Origin: a bacterium
Lineage (GTDB): Bacteria; Electryoneota; RPQS01
DNA length: 64,000 bases
Assembly (NCBI GenBank): GCA_016721565.1
Contig: JADKHW010000002.1
Coordinates: forward strand, 124,001 to 188,000
Direction: 5' to 3'
Shown: in pieces, positions 9,653 through 18,247 of the stretch
Numbering within the stretch: the first letter of the stretch is position 1
Layout of the letters: each line of letters opens with the position of its first letter
Position numbers and translations under genes: made by a program
Notes under the pieces: model-generated
Databases searched by the model: none
Told to the model about the DNA's origin: nothing
What the model saw: the letters and a program-made list of their open reading frames with translations, nothing else

Positions 9653-10195
9653 TTACACTTGTTGCTCCCCTGTCTCGGCTTCAGCCGAGACAATAACCTG
9701 CGCATGACGAATTACGCGTTCACCTAATTTGTAACCCGATGAGACCTCTTCCAACACAACACCCGCTGGAAATCCCGCGCGCGGCTGCATCATGATAGCA
9801 TCGTGTTCGTTCGGATTAAAATCTTTGCCACGGCACTCAAGCTTGGCTATCCCGCGATTTTCCAAGAAGGTCTTGAACTTCTGTTGAATCAGTTCCATGC
9901 CGCGTCGAGAATTAGTTTCATCAGTCACTGGAGCTTCCAGCATGCGGTTCATGTCATCGTAAACCGTCAACAAATTCAACAGCACACCCTCTGCCACGCT
10001 TTCGCGCACACCTTCAAGCTCAGCGCGCGTACGCTTACGGAAATTATCAAACTCCGCCAAATTGCGCACGTACTTGTCCCGCCACTCAGCAGCTTCCGCG
10101 CGAGCCTGCGCAAGTTCATCCTGCGGTTCCGGAGTCGTTTCCCCTGTTTGCTCTTGTTCGAGCACGTCGTTCGTCTCTTTTTCCTGTTCGTTCAT
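9653..10195 (-). CDS. grpE: Nucleotide exchange factor GrpE
   Basis: Releases ADP from DnaK. About 180 residues: an acidic, disordered N-terminus rich in E and Q, a long coiled helix (ARAEAAEWRDKYVRNLAEFDNFRKRT, read in parts; the DNFRKRT segment is diagnostic), then the four-helix and beta-wing region with GVxxxEVxxGYxLGERVIRHAQV. The start is the ATG at 10195; a TTG codon directly before it is less likely. The stop abuts the dnaJ start, and hrcA ends 20 bases upstream. Confidence 0.95.
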   Translation of the reverse strand: MNEQEKETNDVLEQEQTGETTPEPQDELAQARAEAAEWRDKYVRNLAEFDNFRKRTRAELEGVRESVAEGVLLNLLTVYDDMNRMLEAPVTDETNSRRGMELIQQKFKTFLENRGIAKLECRGKDFNPNEHDAIMMQPRAGFPAGVVLEEVSSGYKLGERVIRHAQVIVSAEAETGEQQV

Positions 10196-10215
10196 CAATC
10201 TATGGTTATAAGAAA

Positions 10216-11259
10216 TTATGACAATCGTTTGCTTACCACGCGCGCGGTGTATTCAAGCAGCGTTGTCAACCGTGAATAATCCATGCGGGTTGGCCCGATC
10301 ACACCCAGCTTGCCGGAGCTCGAATTGGTCTTGTAGTCCGCAGATATCACGGATAAATCCTTCGCGCGGCTGTCCGGGTTCTCTCTTCCAATCGTGATTG
10401 CAATCGGCCCTTTGGCGTCACTGTTTTGCAGCAAGTGGATGATAATATCCTTGTCTTCCACAAGCTCAATAATCCCGCGCATCGAACCCGGCGTTGAAAA
10501 CTCGGGTTGTGTTATGACCTGTGCGCGTCCGCCGATCTTCACATGCTCGTTCTTGGATGCGAAGCTAAACAGCTCATCAGCAGATTCAACAAACAATCGA
10601 ATCAAACTCTGCGGAGTTTCGGACATGTTCTTCATCCGCTCGGAAATCTGCTCGCGAATCTTTCCAACTGTCAATCCACTCAGCCTGCGGTTCAAAGCCA
10701 CCGTAACTTCGTGCACGGACTGCTCGGTCATCTCCTGCTCAAGTTCAAGCATGATCGTTTTCATCGGTCCGCTCTCAAGCGAGATCACGACCAACAATCT
10801 GCGTTCTGCAAGCCGAGCCAATTCAATCCTGCCTAACACCGCACTCTGCAATTCTGGAATCACCACAATACCAAGCAACTGTGAGGCAGAGGCCAGCACT
10901 CGTGACGTCGCATCTAAAACGGATTCAAGCTCAGCCGGAACCGATTCTATTTCACGATCAATAGACTCGCGTTCCTGATTTGTCAGCTCGCCCAAGTCCA
11001 TGAGATCGTCCACATAAAACCGATACCCCGTGTCAGACGGCATACGGCCCGCCGATGTATGAGGATGACTAAGCAAGCCCATTTCTTCGAGGTCTGACAT
11101 CACATTGCGGATTGTCGCCGGCGAAAGGTCAATCCCGAATTTCCGGGCAATATGCCGCGACCCGACCGGATTAGCGGTTAGGATGAAATGCTGAACCACG
11201 GCGCGGAGAATGAGCTTCTCCCGCTCGGTCAGTTTCGGTATGGGTTGCGGTGCGGGCAT
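10216..11259 (-). CDS. hrcA: Heat-inducible transcription repressor HrcA
   Basis: A 347-residue repressor of class I heat-shock genes. The N-terminal winged helix (LTEREKLILRAVVQHFI, then SPATIRNVMSDLEEMGLLSHPHTSAGRMPS) is the HrcA signature. The C-terminal half contains the GAF-like domain and ends TRMDYSRLTTLLEYTA. HrcA normally binds the CIRCE palindrome TTAGCACTC-N9-GAGTGCTAA. I looked upstream of this gene and found no such site, so its target is probably elsewhere (for example at dnaK or groEL). It is the first gene of the hrcA-grpE-dnaJ group. Confidence 0.96.
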   Translation of the reverse strand: MPAPQPIPKLTEREKLILRAVVQHFILTANPVGSRHIARKFGIDLSPATIRNVMSDLEEMGLLSHPHTSAGRMPSDTGYRFYVDDLMDLGELTNQERESIDREIESVPAELESVLDATSRVLASASQLLGIVVIPELQSAVLGRIELARLAERRLLVVISLESGPMKTIMLELEQEMTEQSVHEVTVALNRRLSGLTVGKIREQISERMKNMSETPQSLIRLFVESADELFSFASKNEHVKIGGRAQVITQPEFSTPGSMRGIIELVEDKDIIIHLLQNSDAKGPIAITIGRENPDSRAKDLSVISADYKTNSSSGKLGVIGPTRMDYSRLTTLLEYTARVVSKRLS

Positions 11260-11471
11260 AATTCGAGATTCTGCTTAAACAGATAAGATAACGAGATACT
11301 GGCCCATTGTCAAGCCCGAAGACTTCCTCCAACTCCCTTACATTTCAACGGCTTACATCGTTCGAGCGGCAACCTTTGCATGGGCATTTCAAGGTCTTTC
11401 CAATGTCAACCTCTAAGAAACAAAAGCTTACCGTTTCGGTGACAATTAACCACAACAGGCCCTTGAGGTTC

Positions 11472-11511
11472 CCAGAAAAGAAAGCGCCCGACGGATTGCC
11501 GTTGGGCGCTT
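11472..11511 (-). terminator. Terminator after the 11.5 kb lipoprotein gene
   Basis: A 13-base-pair stem, AAGCGCCCGACGG against CCGTTGGGCGCTT (one G-T pair), around ATTG. Read on the minus strand it is followed by TTTCTTTTC. It lies 20 bases beyond the stop of the minus-strand lipoprotein gene. This structure also explains away a small plus-strand frame in the same place. Confidence 0.8.
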
Positions 11512-11532
11512 GGAAAATTAACGAAATTGGGT

Positions 11533-12094
11533 CTAGATACTACCGGTAATGTGGATGCCGAACACAATTCCCGTCAAGGGAAGTGATATTGATCCTCGTC
11601 TCCAAGGCCCAAAGGCCATGAACTTACCAGCCTGAACAGCTTCCACCAAACGATCTGTTTTGCAACATTTCGATTGTCTCTGCGCACAAGAATTGATGGT
11701 TTCATTTCCATCCAGGGCAACGCCCTCAAAGACAATAAATGCATCCGGATTGTTCCGAACTGCATCAGGATCGCCGTTAGGATTGAACAGGTATCCATGA
11801 CAATCCAAATCTGGCCAGAAACCGGAGTCGCAAGCAGATTTGTTGCATCATGTTCACGCAACCATCTTCCACTCCTTCAATAGTGAAGTCAGACCAGTCA
11901 CTATTATCGGTCAAATCAACAAGCACGCCCTCCATCTGATCATCAAGCGTATTGCCGCCTAATCCCAGCTCCCTCTGAGCTTGTTTCAATCGTCCGTCAA
12001 TCTTTTGCGAAACAAACGCCGTTCCCGAAACCAAACCGCAGCCGCTCACGATCACCATCAGCAGCGCGGCAAGAATGCAAAGTACTTTTTTCAT
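11533..12094 (-). CDS. Lipoprotein of unknown function, one frameshift
   Basis: Start at 12094 has AAGGAG six bases upstream and gives a lipoprotein signal (MKKVLCILAALLMVIVSGCG, lipobox VSGC). The frame runs through SQKIDGRLKQAQRELGLGG and DNSDWSDFTIEGVEDGC, then fails near 11840. A second frame, offset by one extra base, continues SACDSGFWPDLDCHGYLF and ends GIVFGIHITGSI at 11533. The two halves make a protein of about 186 residues. The second half is Cys-containing (SCAQRQSKCC). I do not recognise the family. The neighbouring beta-barrel gene, 22 bases upstream, is probably cotranscribed. Confidence 0.65.
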
Positions 12095-12115
12095 ATTGTT
12101 CTCCTTGTGCACCGC

Positions 12116-12692
12116 TTAGTTTGATTTGCCCTTGATGGGGATGAAATACTGGACACCCAACATCGTCTGCAAGTTCTTGCGCGACGCGTTGTCGTCATGG
12201 AATGGCATCACCAACAACGACGTGTTGATATCCAAATAGATTTTGCGCTGATATAGGTTGAAGCCGAGACCGAAGCCTCCGCTCATTCCAGTCAACGACT
12301 CATCTTCTTTATAGCTTGCACCCGGAGCCAGCGAGTTGCTGGAGACACCGACTTGCAAGTAGGGCCACACCGAAGCGGGATTCTTTCTTTGCCAAAAGCA
12401 GGTTCAAACCAAATCCGGACAAGGTACCACCCGGAATGGTCAAGGTTCGCTCGCCCGGGAAATCGATGTCCTCTTCGACATCAGCCTGCGAGGTGCTGCG
12501 GAACAACAATTGTCCATGTAACGGACCGACAATGTTCCCGCGAACTGAGAAGCCAAAGACTGGGCCTGCGCCGACATCCTCCTGGATGACGGGCATGTCA
12601 TAGCCGCCGTGGAGACCGATGCCCAGCGGGTAAGTCGCCCAAGCCGGAAGGGCCAGCGCGACCGTTAAAAGCAAAGCGCTCAAAAACTTCAT
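12116..12692 (-). CDS. Outer-membrane beta-barrel protein, one frameshift
   Basis: Start at 12692 (MKFLSALLLTVALALPAWA) has GGGAG eight bases upstream and a clear Sec signal peptide. The mature part has alternating strands with glycines and aromatics (GIGLHGGYDMPV, PVFGFSVRGNIVGPLHGQLL, SGFGLNLLLAKK), typical of small OmpA/OmpW-like barrels. The frame breaks at the AAAGAAAGAAT tract near 12385, one base too many. The second frame continues NPASVWPYLQVGVSSNS and ends LQTMLGVQYFIPIKGKSN. Combined length is about 190 residues. Function unknown. Confidence 0.7.
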
Positions 12693-12854
12693 TCTCATTC
12701 TCCCTTTAATTGCGTTGTTTCACCAATAATTTACAAAGTGCATGTGGGATAAGCAACTGTTTTGACCCCTCCTCCACATCTTTGCGAATTTAGGTCAGGT
12801 TGTTTTGTTCCGTTAGGTTCCCTAAATTGCAGAATTCACACAAGGAGCCACAGG

Positions 12855-14183
12855 ATGCGATTGTTACTAATATTGCTTACACTTGCCATTTCCTTACCAG
12901 GACTTGCCGATCCGGGAGACACCACGGTCGTTTTTACCTTTACTCAAGAACTTCAGAACTTTGGGGCGGGAGGAAGAGACGCTATTGAGACCTTTGCCTT
13001 TCCGGCAGCGGATATTGAGTTTAACGAAATCTACATGGTCTACAGGCTTGATTGCCCGAGCGCACCCGGCGATTGTGATCCGTGGGATCGAACAGCCAGA
13101 CTTTATGTCCAGCGGTCATTGACCGATAGCACCCATGAGGATATTGAAATCGCACGGGCAATCACCCCCTATGATATCACGGGCGGCGGGGGACCTGGTC
13201 ATTGTGACTGGACTTTTGACATGATGGAGTACCAATCCATCCTGCGCGGCGAAGTCACTTTGCATAGCTTTGTGGACACCTGGGTCGGCGGCAACCAAGG
13301 CTGGCTGGTCACATGCACGTTCTATTTCGTCGAGAACTCCATGCCACTCCGGGCTATGGCTGTTGAGCAATTATGGAATTTCGGTGGGCTTGTCTATGGA
13401 GATCCGGACGATCCTGTTGAGAACCATCTCGATTTGTCTTTTGTGCCGATTCCCCCACAGGCCGAATTTGCCACCGTTCGTATCTGGACAACCGGACACG
13501 GGCAAGGTAACACGCACAATGCCGCAGAGTTCTCGCAAAAGACACACGGAGTCTGGATCGGTTTAGATCAATATGAGCATTTGCTCTGGCGGAACGACTG
13601 TTCTGTAAACCCATGCAGTCCGCAGGGTGGCACATGGCAATTCAGCCGCGCAGGATGGTGTCCGGGTAGCCGGGTTTATCCTTGGGATATTCCGTTCATA
13701 GAAGTAACTCCGGGTGAGACGATTGACATTTGGCCGACAATGGAGCCTTATGAAAATCTTTGCCGTCCCAACAATCCCGAGTGTATCTCCGGTGTGACTT
13801 GCACCGACTGCAATTTTAACAGCACGGGCCACACTCAACCTGTTTACATTACAAGCGGTCAAGTTATATTCTGGACTACTCAGGCTATCTCAGCCGATGA
13901 ACATAACGTCGCGGTTCCGGCCAATGCGGTCTTGCATCAGAACTACCCCAACCCGTTCAATCCCGAAACCACGATTTCATTTGCTTTGGCCAAAGAGGGC
14001 CGCACCGTAGTCAAGGTATTTGATGTGAATGGCCGCGAAGTGCGGACCTTACTCGACCGTGACTTAGCCCGCGGTCAGCACAAAGTCATGTTCAACGGTA
14101 GTGGACTGGCGAGTGGTGTTTACTTCGCTCGCTTGGAAGCCGCAGGCCAAGTATTCACGAATAAAATGTTGCTACTGAAGTAA
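12855..14183 (+). CDS. PNGase F-like secreted protein with C-terminal sorting domain
   Basis: Start at 12855 has AAGGAG seven bases upstream and opens a Sec signal peptide (MRLLLILLTLAISLPGLA). The body resembles the two jelly-roll domains of peptide-N-glycosidase F, which removes N-glycans from glycoproteins: DPWDRTARLYVQ near residue 75 and, in the second domain, TTGHGQGNTHNAAEF, LWRNDC and WQFSRAGWCPG. Catalytic competence cannot be judged by eye. The last 80 residues form the FCB-type sorting domain (LHQNYPNPFNPETTISFAL ... NKMLLLK), which directs secretion by a type IX-like system. The gene stands alone between two strand switches and ends at a strong terminator. Confidence 0.8.
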   Translation: MRLLLILLTLAISLPGLADPGDTTVVFTFTQELQNFGAGGRDAIETFAFPAADIEFNEIYMVYRLDCPSAPGDCDPWDRTARLYVQRSLTDSTHEDIEIARAITPYDITGGGGPGHCDWTFDMMEYQSILRGEVTLHSFVDTWVGGNQGWLVTCTFYFVENSMPLRAMAVEQLWNFGGLVYGDPDDPVENHLDLSFVPIPPQAEFATVRIWTTGHGQGNTHNAAEFSQKTHGVWIGLDQYEHLLWRNDCSVNPCSPQGGTWQFSRAGWCPGSRVYPWDIPFIEVTPGETIDIWPTMEPYENLCRPNNPECISGVTCTDCNFNSTGHTQPVYITSGQVIFWTTQAISADEHNVAVPANAVLHQNYPNPFNPETTISFALAKEGRTVVKVFDVNGREVRTLLDRDLARGQHKVMFNGSGLASGVYFARLEAAGQVFTNKMLLLK

Positions 14184-14202
14184 TCACAAATTGATACCAA
14201 GC

Positions 14203-14230
14203 AAAAGCCCGAGCAAGAGCTCGGGCTTTT
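14203..14230 (+). terminator. Intrinsic terminator after the PNGase F-like gene
   Basis: AAAAGCCCGAGC pairs perfectly with GCTCGGGCTTTT around AAGA. It lies 20 bases after the stop and can serve the convergent gene as well. Confidence 0.85.
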
Positions 14231-14251
14231 CTATTTACTATTTACAGTTTT

Positions 14252-14773
14252 CTATTTTTGCTTGTGCTTTCCTGCTTCAATATACGGTTTGAAAGCTTCA
14301 ATTAGAAAGTGATACCAGACTCCATCGACAATCTTGGCCCACTCTTCATCGATCGCCCCTTGCAGTTGTGCAGTCACCTTGATCTGCGTGCTATCCCCTT
14401 GCGGAGAGAACTCATAAGTCACAACACTATTCAGAGCGCGCCCCGTCAGACCCAATGGCCCATCATAGCGAAGCATTTTGGGACGGTCAGCAAATATGAC
14501 CGTGGCATGCAAGACTCCGTTACCCTGGTCATCAAACTCTTCAATGAATTTTCCACCGGGCCACGGTTCGATTCGCAGACCTTTCGGATGTTCACTGAAA
14601 TGGTGATCCCACCACGGGAGAATATCCCCCGTCATCGCATCATACATCTCTTCGGGACTCCCCGGCAGTACTGTCGTTTGCACAGATGTAAACCCACCCT
14701 GTGGATTCACGGTTAGTTCAGCATATGATAGTTGAGCAGCCAGCAGGCAAATGAAAATTACCGAGCATTTCAT
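14252..14773 (-). CDS. Secreted SRPBCC/AHSA1-like protein
   Basis: A 173-residue protein with a signal peptide (MKCSVIFICLLAAQLSYA) and a single domain resembling the START/SRPBCC fold, AHSA1 branch: TTVLPGSPEEMYDAMTG for the first strand and helix, PWPGGKFIEEFDDQGNGVLH for the middle sheet, VTYEFSPQGDSTQIKV near the end, and a long C-terminal helix. Such folds bind hydrophobic ligands, but no ligand is suggested here. A GGAG site lies nine bases before the ATG. It is a single gene, ending at the shared terminator. Confidence 0.65.
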   Translation of the reverse strand: MKCSVIFICLLAAQLSYAELTVNPQGGFTSVQTTVLPGSPEEMYDAMTGDILPWWDHHFSEHPKGLRIEPWPGGKFIEEFDDQGNGVLHATVIFADRPKMLRYDGPLGLTGRALNSVVTYEFSPQGDSTQIKVTAQLQGAIDEEWAKIVDGVWYHFLIEAFKPYIEAGKHKQK

Positions 14774-14892
14774 GGCACTTCTCCAGTATTTGTAAGCTTT
14801 TGAACTTATTCCGTCATGGTAGAGTTGAATGATAAGCGGTCTTTATGTCCCAGCCGCTACCGAATCCGCTAATTCGCAGTGATTCGTGCCAG

Positions 14893-15574
14893 TCATAGCG
14901 TGACCGTTGAGTTATCTGTTGCGGATGGTGCAGCTTTAGCGGCTTGCCGTCTTTGGGCCGTGATTCCCCAGCTCACACCGGCAATGAATGTAACTGCCTT
15001 GGGTCCCGTTCTATCGACCAGCCAAGACTCGCATCGTATGCTATTCTCAAGAGATGGTCTATCGAGCAGCCAGTACTTTCCCTCCGCGAAGATTCTTGGC
15101 CTAAGCTCAGGATCCTCAAGATTGGCTTTCGAATAATAGGCTGGGTCTTCATCTTCGCCCCTCGCTCCCGGTAAACCCGAACCTCCGCTCTGTGGGTCAA
15201 TTCGAGGATACCCGTGCCCGATCTTCACGCTCCACAATTTGCCACCACTCAAGGTTAAGTGTGTCCAGCATTCGCGGGTAGCTCCAGTATAACGCCGTGT
15301 GTCCAATGGCCAGCTTTAGCTCTCCATCTTTTGCTAGTGACATCTCGGAAAAGCCTCCAATGTCATGCCCCTTATGCACAATTGTCTCGGCTTGAGGAAT
15401 GCGATCTTTTATCATGATCGATTCAACTTCGCCATTTGGCTTGCTCATACGAGCCTTCGGGCCACCCCAGACCAGGATCGCTGCCATAATCACGACGAGA
15501 ATGGCTAAGAACCATATAATGGAAGGCTTGGGCCTGAAAATTTGGCTCTCATCAGAGGCGTGACTTTGCATCAT
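14893..15574 (-). CDS. Membrane-anchored hypothetical protein, one frameshift
   Basis: The N-terminal frame (15574 to 15197) encodes one membrane anchor (SIIWFLAILVVIMAAILVW) and an extracytoplasmic domain running to MLDTLNLEWWQIV. Between about 15250 and 15205 the coding signal moves to a second frame, one base offset, that reads GYPRIDPQSGGSG, EDEDPAYYSKANLEDPELRP and ends near WGITAQ at 14893. Together about 225 residues. I recognise no family. It is divergent from the TetR gene, and the 124 bases between them hold a palindrome and a promoter, so it is the natural candidate target of that regulator. Confidence 0.5.
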
Positions 15575-15590
15575 AAACTACAAGATAAAT

Positions 15591-15606
15591 AACTAAGTCA
15601 TTAGTT
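15591..15606. promoter_or_regulatory. Palindrome AACTAA-GTCA-TTAGTT, candidate operator
   Basis: A perfect 6-bp inverted repeat with a 4-base spacer, in the divergent region between the membrane-protein gene and the TetR-family gene. TetR proteins bind such palindromes and often control a divergent neighbour. That it is the operator is inference. Confidence 0.4.
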
Positions 15607-15634
15607 GCTCGCATCTTGACGATGTGGATAAACC

Positions 15635-15663
15635 TTGACATTCTGTCGTTTATTTTTTATACT
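15635..15663 (+). promoter_or_regulatory. Sigma-70-type promoter of the TetR gene
   Basis: TTGACA and TATACT separated by exactly 17 bases, 35 bases before the GTG start of the regulator. The transcript would begin near 15670, leaving a very short leader. Confidence 0.75.
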
Positions 15664-15698
15664 ATGTACCTTTAGTAAACAGTGTTCAGAAAGCCGTC

Positions 15699-16316
15699 GT
15701 GACGATCATTGATCGCAAGTTAAGGGAAAAGCAAGAGATGCGATCCGCCATTTTGGAGGCGGCTAAGGATCTCTTCGCTGAAGATGGCTTCCAAAATGTC
15801 TCTATCCGCAAGATTGCAGAGAAGATAGAATATAGTCCAGCTACTATCTATCTGTATTTTAAGGATAAAGACGCAATTCTCTTTGACCTCCACAACGAAG
15901 GCTTTCGTAAACTCTTTACCCATCAAAGGGATAGAGCAAAAGTCAAAGACCCTGTCCAGCGGCTCAGAGGCCTTCTTGAAGGCTATCTCGAATTTGCTCT
16001 GGATGAACCCGAATACTACGATTTGATGTTTATGCTCTTTACGCCTCTCCCAAAAGTCATCAAGACTGCGGAGTGGCGCTTTGGCCGACGAGCCTTTAGA
16101 ATGTTGACCAAAACCGTTTCAGAATGTCAGGCGCTCGGACTGTTCAAGGGTACTCGAACAGAAGCAGCAGCGCTTGGATTGTGGAGTTCCGTGCATGGAT
16201 TGGCCTCTTTGCTGATTCGCCAACGGGCCTCAATGCTACCTGACAACGAGCAAGTAGCATTTGCAAGAGAGGCATTGGACATGTTCAATGGCCATTTGCT
16301 GGCCCTTCCTGCATGA
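15699..16316 (+). CDS. TetR-family transcriptional regulator
   Basis: A 205-residue regulator. The N-terminal 55 residues form the TetR DNA-binding helix-turn-helix: ILEAAKDLFAEDGFQNVSIRKI followed by SPATIYLYFKDKDAI, read in parts. The C-terminal ligand domain (LDEPEYYDLMFMLF, ALGLWSSVHGLASLLI) is like the WHG/TetR_C_33 group often linked to fatty-acid or multidrug control; the ligand is unknown. The start is GTG. A good promoter lies immediately upstream. The divergent neighbour is a membrane-anchored hypothetical protein. Confidence 0.9.
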   Translation: MTIIDRKLREKQEMRSAILEAAKDLFAEDGFQNVSIRKIAEKIEYSPATIYLYFKDKDAILFDLHNEGFRKLFTHQRDRAKVKDPVQRLRGLLEGYLEFALDEPEYYDLMFMLFTPLPKVIKTAEWRFGRRAFRMLTKTVSECQALGLFKGTRTEAAALGLWSSVHGLASLLIRQRASMLPDNEQVAFAREALDMFNGHLLALPA

Positions 16317-16457
16317 AATTGCTGTTTTCTTAATGAAATTTTCTTATCTTATGATAGTTGGTGATCGGTTAATAGCCGCTCGCCCACGGGCCGCCAAGGT
16401 TACCCGGCCGCAACGACTCCGTGTCAATCCACTCCAACCGGGTTTAGGAAGGACACC

Positions 16458-17063
16458 ATGAAGAAGACTTTGTTTGCCGTTCTTTGGATCGCCCCCCTGC
16501 TGTTCCTTGCAGGTTGCGCCGAGCCGCCGAAGGCTGAAGCTGATGCTGCCAGTGCTGCTTTGCAGACTGCCAAGACCGCTGAAGCCGAGCAGTATGCCGG
16601 CCAGGCGTTCCAAGCCGCTCGCGACACCCTGAATGCTGGCTTGGCTGCTGTCAAGGAGCAAGACGGTAAGTTCGCGCTCTTCCGCAACTATGACGCCGCT
16701 AAGGCTCAGTTGCTTAAGGCGACCGAAATGTCGAACAAGGCAGCGTCTGACGCCGCTGCCGAGAAAGAGCGTCTCAAGAACGAGTTGACTGCTATGCAAG
16801 CTACCCTTACCGCCGCCCTCGCAGCTGCTGATACCGCACTGATGAAGGCTCCTGTGGGCAAGGGTAACAAGGCTGACATTGAACTGATCAAGAGCGATCT
16901 GTCTGCCGCGCATGCCGCTTATGATGCCGCCGTCGCTGAATTCGCACAGGCTAAGTACCTGTCGGCCCGCACCAAAATGCAGACCGTTCAGCAGCGCGTG
17001 AACAACATCATGAACGAGATCACCCGCGCCTCCGAAATGGCCAAGGGTGGCAAGAAGAAGTAA
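16458..17063 (+). CDS. Coiled-coil lipoprotein with lysine C-terminus
   Basis: A 201-residue lipoprotein: signal MKKTLFAVLWIAPLLFLAGC with lipobox LAGC, preceded by AGGA. The mature part is almost entirely Ala/Lys/Glu-rich helix (AASAALQTAKTAEAEQYAGQ and similar), and it ends GGKKK. The N-terminal helical segment resembles the N-terminal part of the next gene's product, with the same spacing of an 'RNYD/RSYD' motif, so the two are paralogous there (DUF4398-like, low confidence). Repeated use of a few preferred codons suggests high expression. The terminal lysines and the adjacent L,D-transpeptidases recall Braun lipoprotein, which is attached to peptidoglycan through its last lysine; that role is inferred. 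Confidence 0.75.
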   Translation: MKKTLFAVLWIAPLLFLAGCAEPPKAEADAASAALQTAKTAEAEQYAGQAFQAARDTLNAGLAAVKEQDGKFALFRNYDAAKAQLLKATEMSNKAASDAAAEKERLKNELTAMQATLTAALAAADTALMKAPVGKGNKADIELIKSDLSAAHAAYDAAVAEFAQAKYLSARTKMQTVQQRVNNIMNEITRASEMAKGGKKK

Positions 17064-17101
17064 TGCATCGCCGCAATAGCGGTTGCATTGTCTGATCAAA
17101 T

Positions 17102-17137
17102 TGCAGGGAGCCGCGCCCATTGACGCGGCTCCCTGCA
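17102..17137. terminator. Long hairpin between the lipoprotein and transpeptidase genes
   Basis: A perfect 14-bp stem, TGCAGGGAGCCGCG with CGCGGCTCCCTGCA, around an 8-base loop. It has no T-run on either side, so it may reduce read-through or stabilise the 3' end of the lipoprotein mRNA, letting it be made in excess over the next gene. Confidence 0.6.
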
Positions 17138-17182
17138 TGCTCTAACCAATCCCGAATTAGCACCATTAGATTACCGCATCGC

Positions 17183-18247
17183 ATGCTTCGTCGTCTGTTT
17201 CTTGTCGCTCCGATTGTTTTGGCCTTCGTTTGGTTAGGCTGTGACACCCCACCTTTGGTTGATATGGTCAATGCCGAATCCGCTCTTTCGAATGCTCGTA
17301 GCGGCCACGCGAAGAAATATGCCAAAGACGAACTTGAGTCCGCTGAAGTCGCCCTGCAGAAGGCCCGTGAAGAGATGGCCTTCCAGCAAGGGCGTTTGTC
17401 TGTTATGCGCAGTTACGATTCGACGGACACTCTAATTGCGTACGCCCGGACGCTCATGCAAGCGGCAGACGACTCGGCAAATCAACGACGTGACATAGCA
17501 TTGGCTAATGCCGAACACGAGTTGCAAGTCCTCACAGAGGATTTGAACAACTGGCGCGAGTCGCTGGATTCAAAGCTGACACTCTACCGCGCCGAGAAGC
17601 TCTGGACAATGGCTCAGATGAGTCAAGCAACGGCAATGAGCCTATTGCGGCAAGAAGACTTAGAAGGTGCCGTTGAAACCGGACAAGAATGCCGTGAACA
17701 GCTTGCTGCGTTGCGTATGGCAATTAACAACCATGACGCCGACGAGCTGGACCGCATACGCGCATCCAAGGGCTGGGTTTCTAACACACTCGCCGACAGC
17801 CGTCGGAACGGCAGCGTGGCAATTATAGTTGATAAAGAAGAACACCGTCTCCATATTTTTGACGGTGGAAAGAAATTAAAGACTTACAAAGTTGATTTGG
17901 GCTTCAACGCGGCCTACCAGAAGATGTTTGCCGGCGACGGCGCAACACCTGAAGGGACATACAGGGTCACGGAAATCAAACATTCAAGCCGATATTATAA
18001 GGCTCTTCTGTTAAATTACCCGAACGACGACGACAAAAAGCGTTTTGCCGCAAACAAGCGCAACGGACGTATCTCGAAACGTGCGGGGATCGGCAAGTTA
18101 ATTGAGATTCATGGGCATGGCGGCCAGAACAAAAACTGGACTGACGGTTGTGTTGCCTTGGCCGATAATGACATGCTCGAACTAATGAAATATGCCCGTG
18201 TGGGCACACCTGTGACCATTGTTCGCAAGCTCGAGGGAGTACAATGA
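17183..18247 (+). CDS. Lipoprotein L,D-transpeptidase with N-terminal coiled-coil domain
   Basis: Start at 17183 gives the lipoprotein signal MLRRLFLVAPIVLAFVWLGC. Residues 20-190 are helical, with a segment like that of the preceding lipoprotein (MVNAESALSNARSGHAKKYA; VMRSYDSTD). Residues about 210-350 are a YkuD domain: SVAIIVDKEEHRLHIFDGGK at its start and the catalytic motif HGHGGQNKNWTDGCVAL with the active-site Cys. YkuD enzymes form 3-3 cross-links or attach proteins to peptidoglycan. The helical domain may bring the enzyme to the cell wall or to the lipoprotein. The stop overlaps the next transpeptidase start as ATGA. Confidence 0.88.
   Translation: MLRRLFLVAPIVLAFVWLGCDTPPLVDMVNAESALSNARSGHAKKYAKDELESAEVALQKAREEMAFQQGRLSVMRSYDSTDTLIAYARTLMQAADDSANQRRDIALANAEHELQVLTEDLNNWRESLDSKLTLYRAEKLWTMAQMSQATAMSLLRQEDLEGAVETGQECREQLAALRMAINNHDADELDRIRASKGWVSNTLADSRRNGSVAIIVDKEEHRLHIFDGGKKLKTYKVDLGFNAAYQKMFAGDGATPEGTYRVTEIKHSSRYYKALLLNYPNDDDKKRFAANKRNGRISKRAGIGKLIEIHGHGGQNKNWTDGCVALADNDMLELMKYARVGTPVTIVRKLEGVQ

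Noticed and set aside
11260..11300. CIRCE operator upstream of hrcA
   Set aside because: No TTAGCACTC-N9-GAGTGCTAA or near match is present.
11307..11549. 80-residue plus-strand frame
   Set aside because: It covers a terminator hairpin, has no ribosome site and no protein-like composition.
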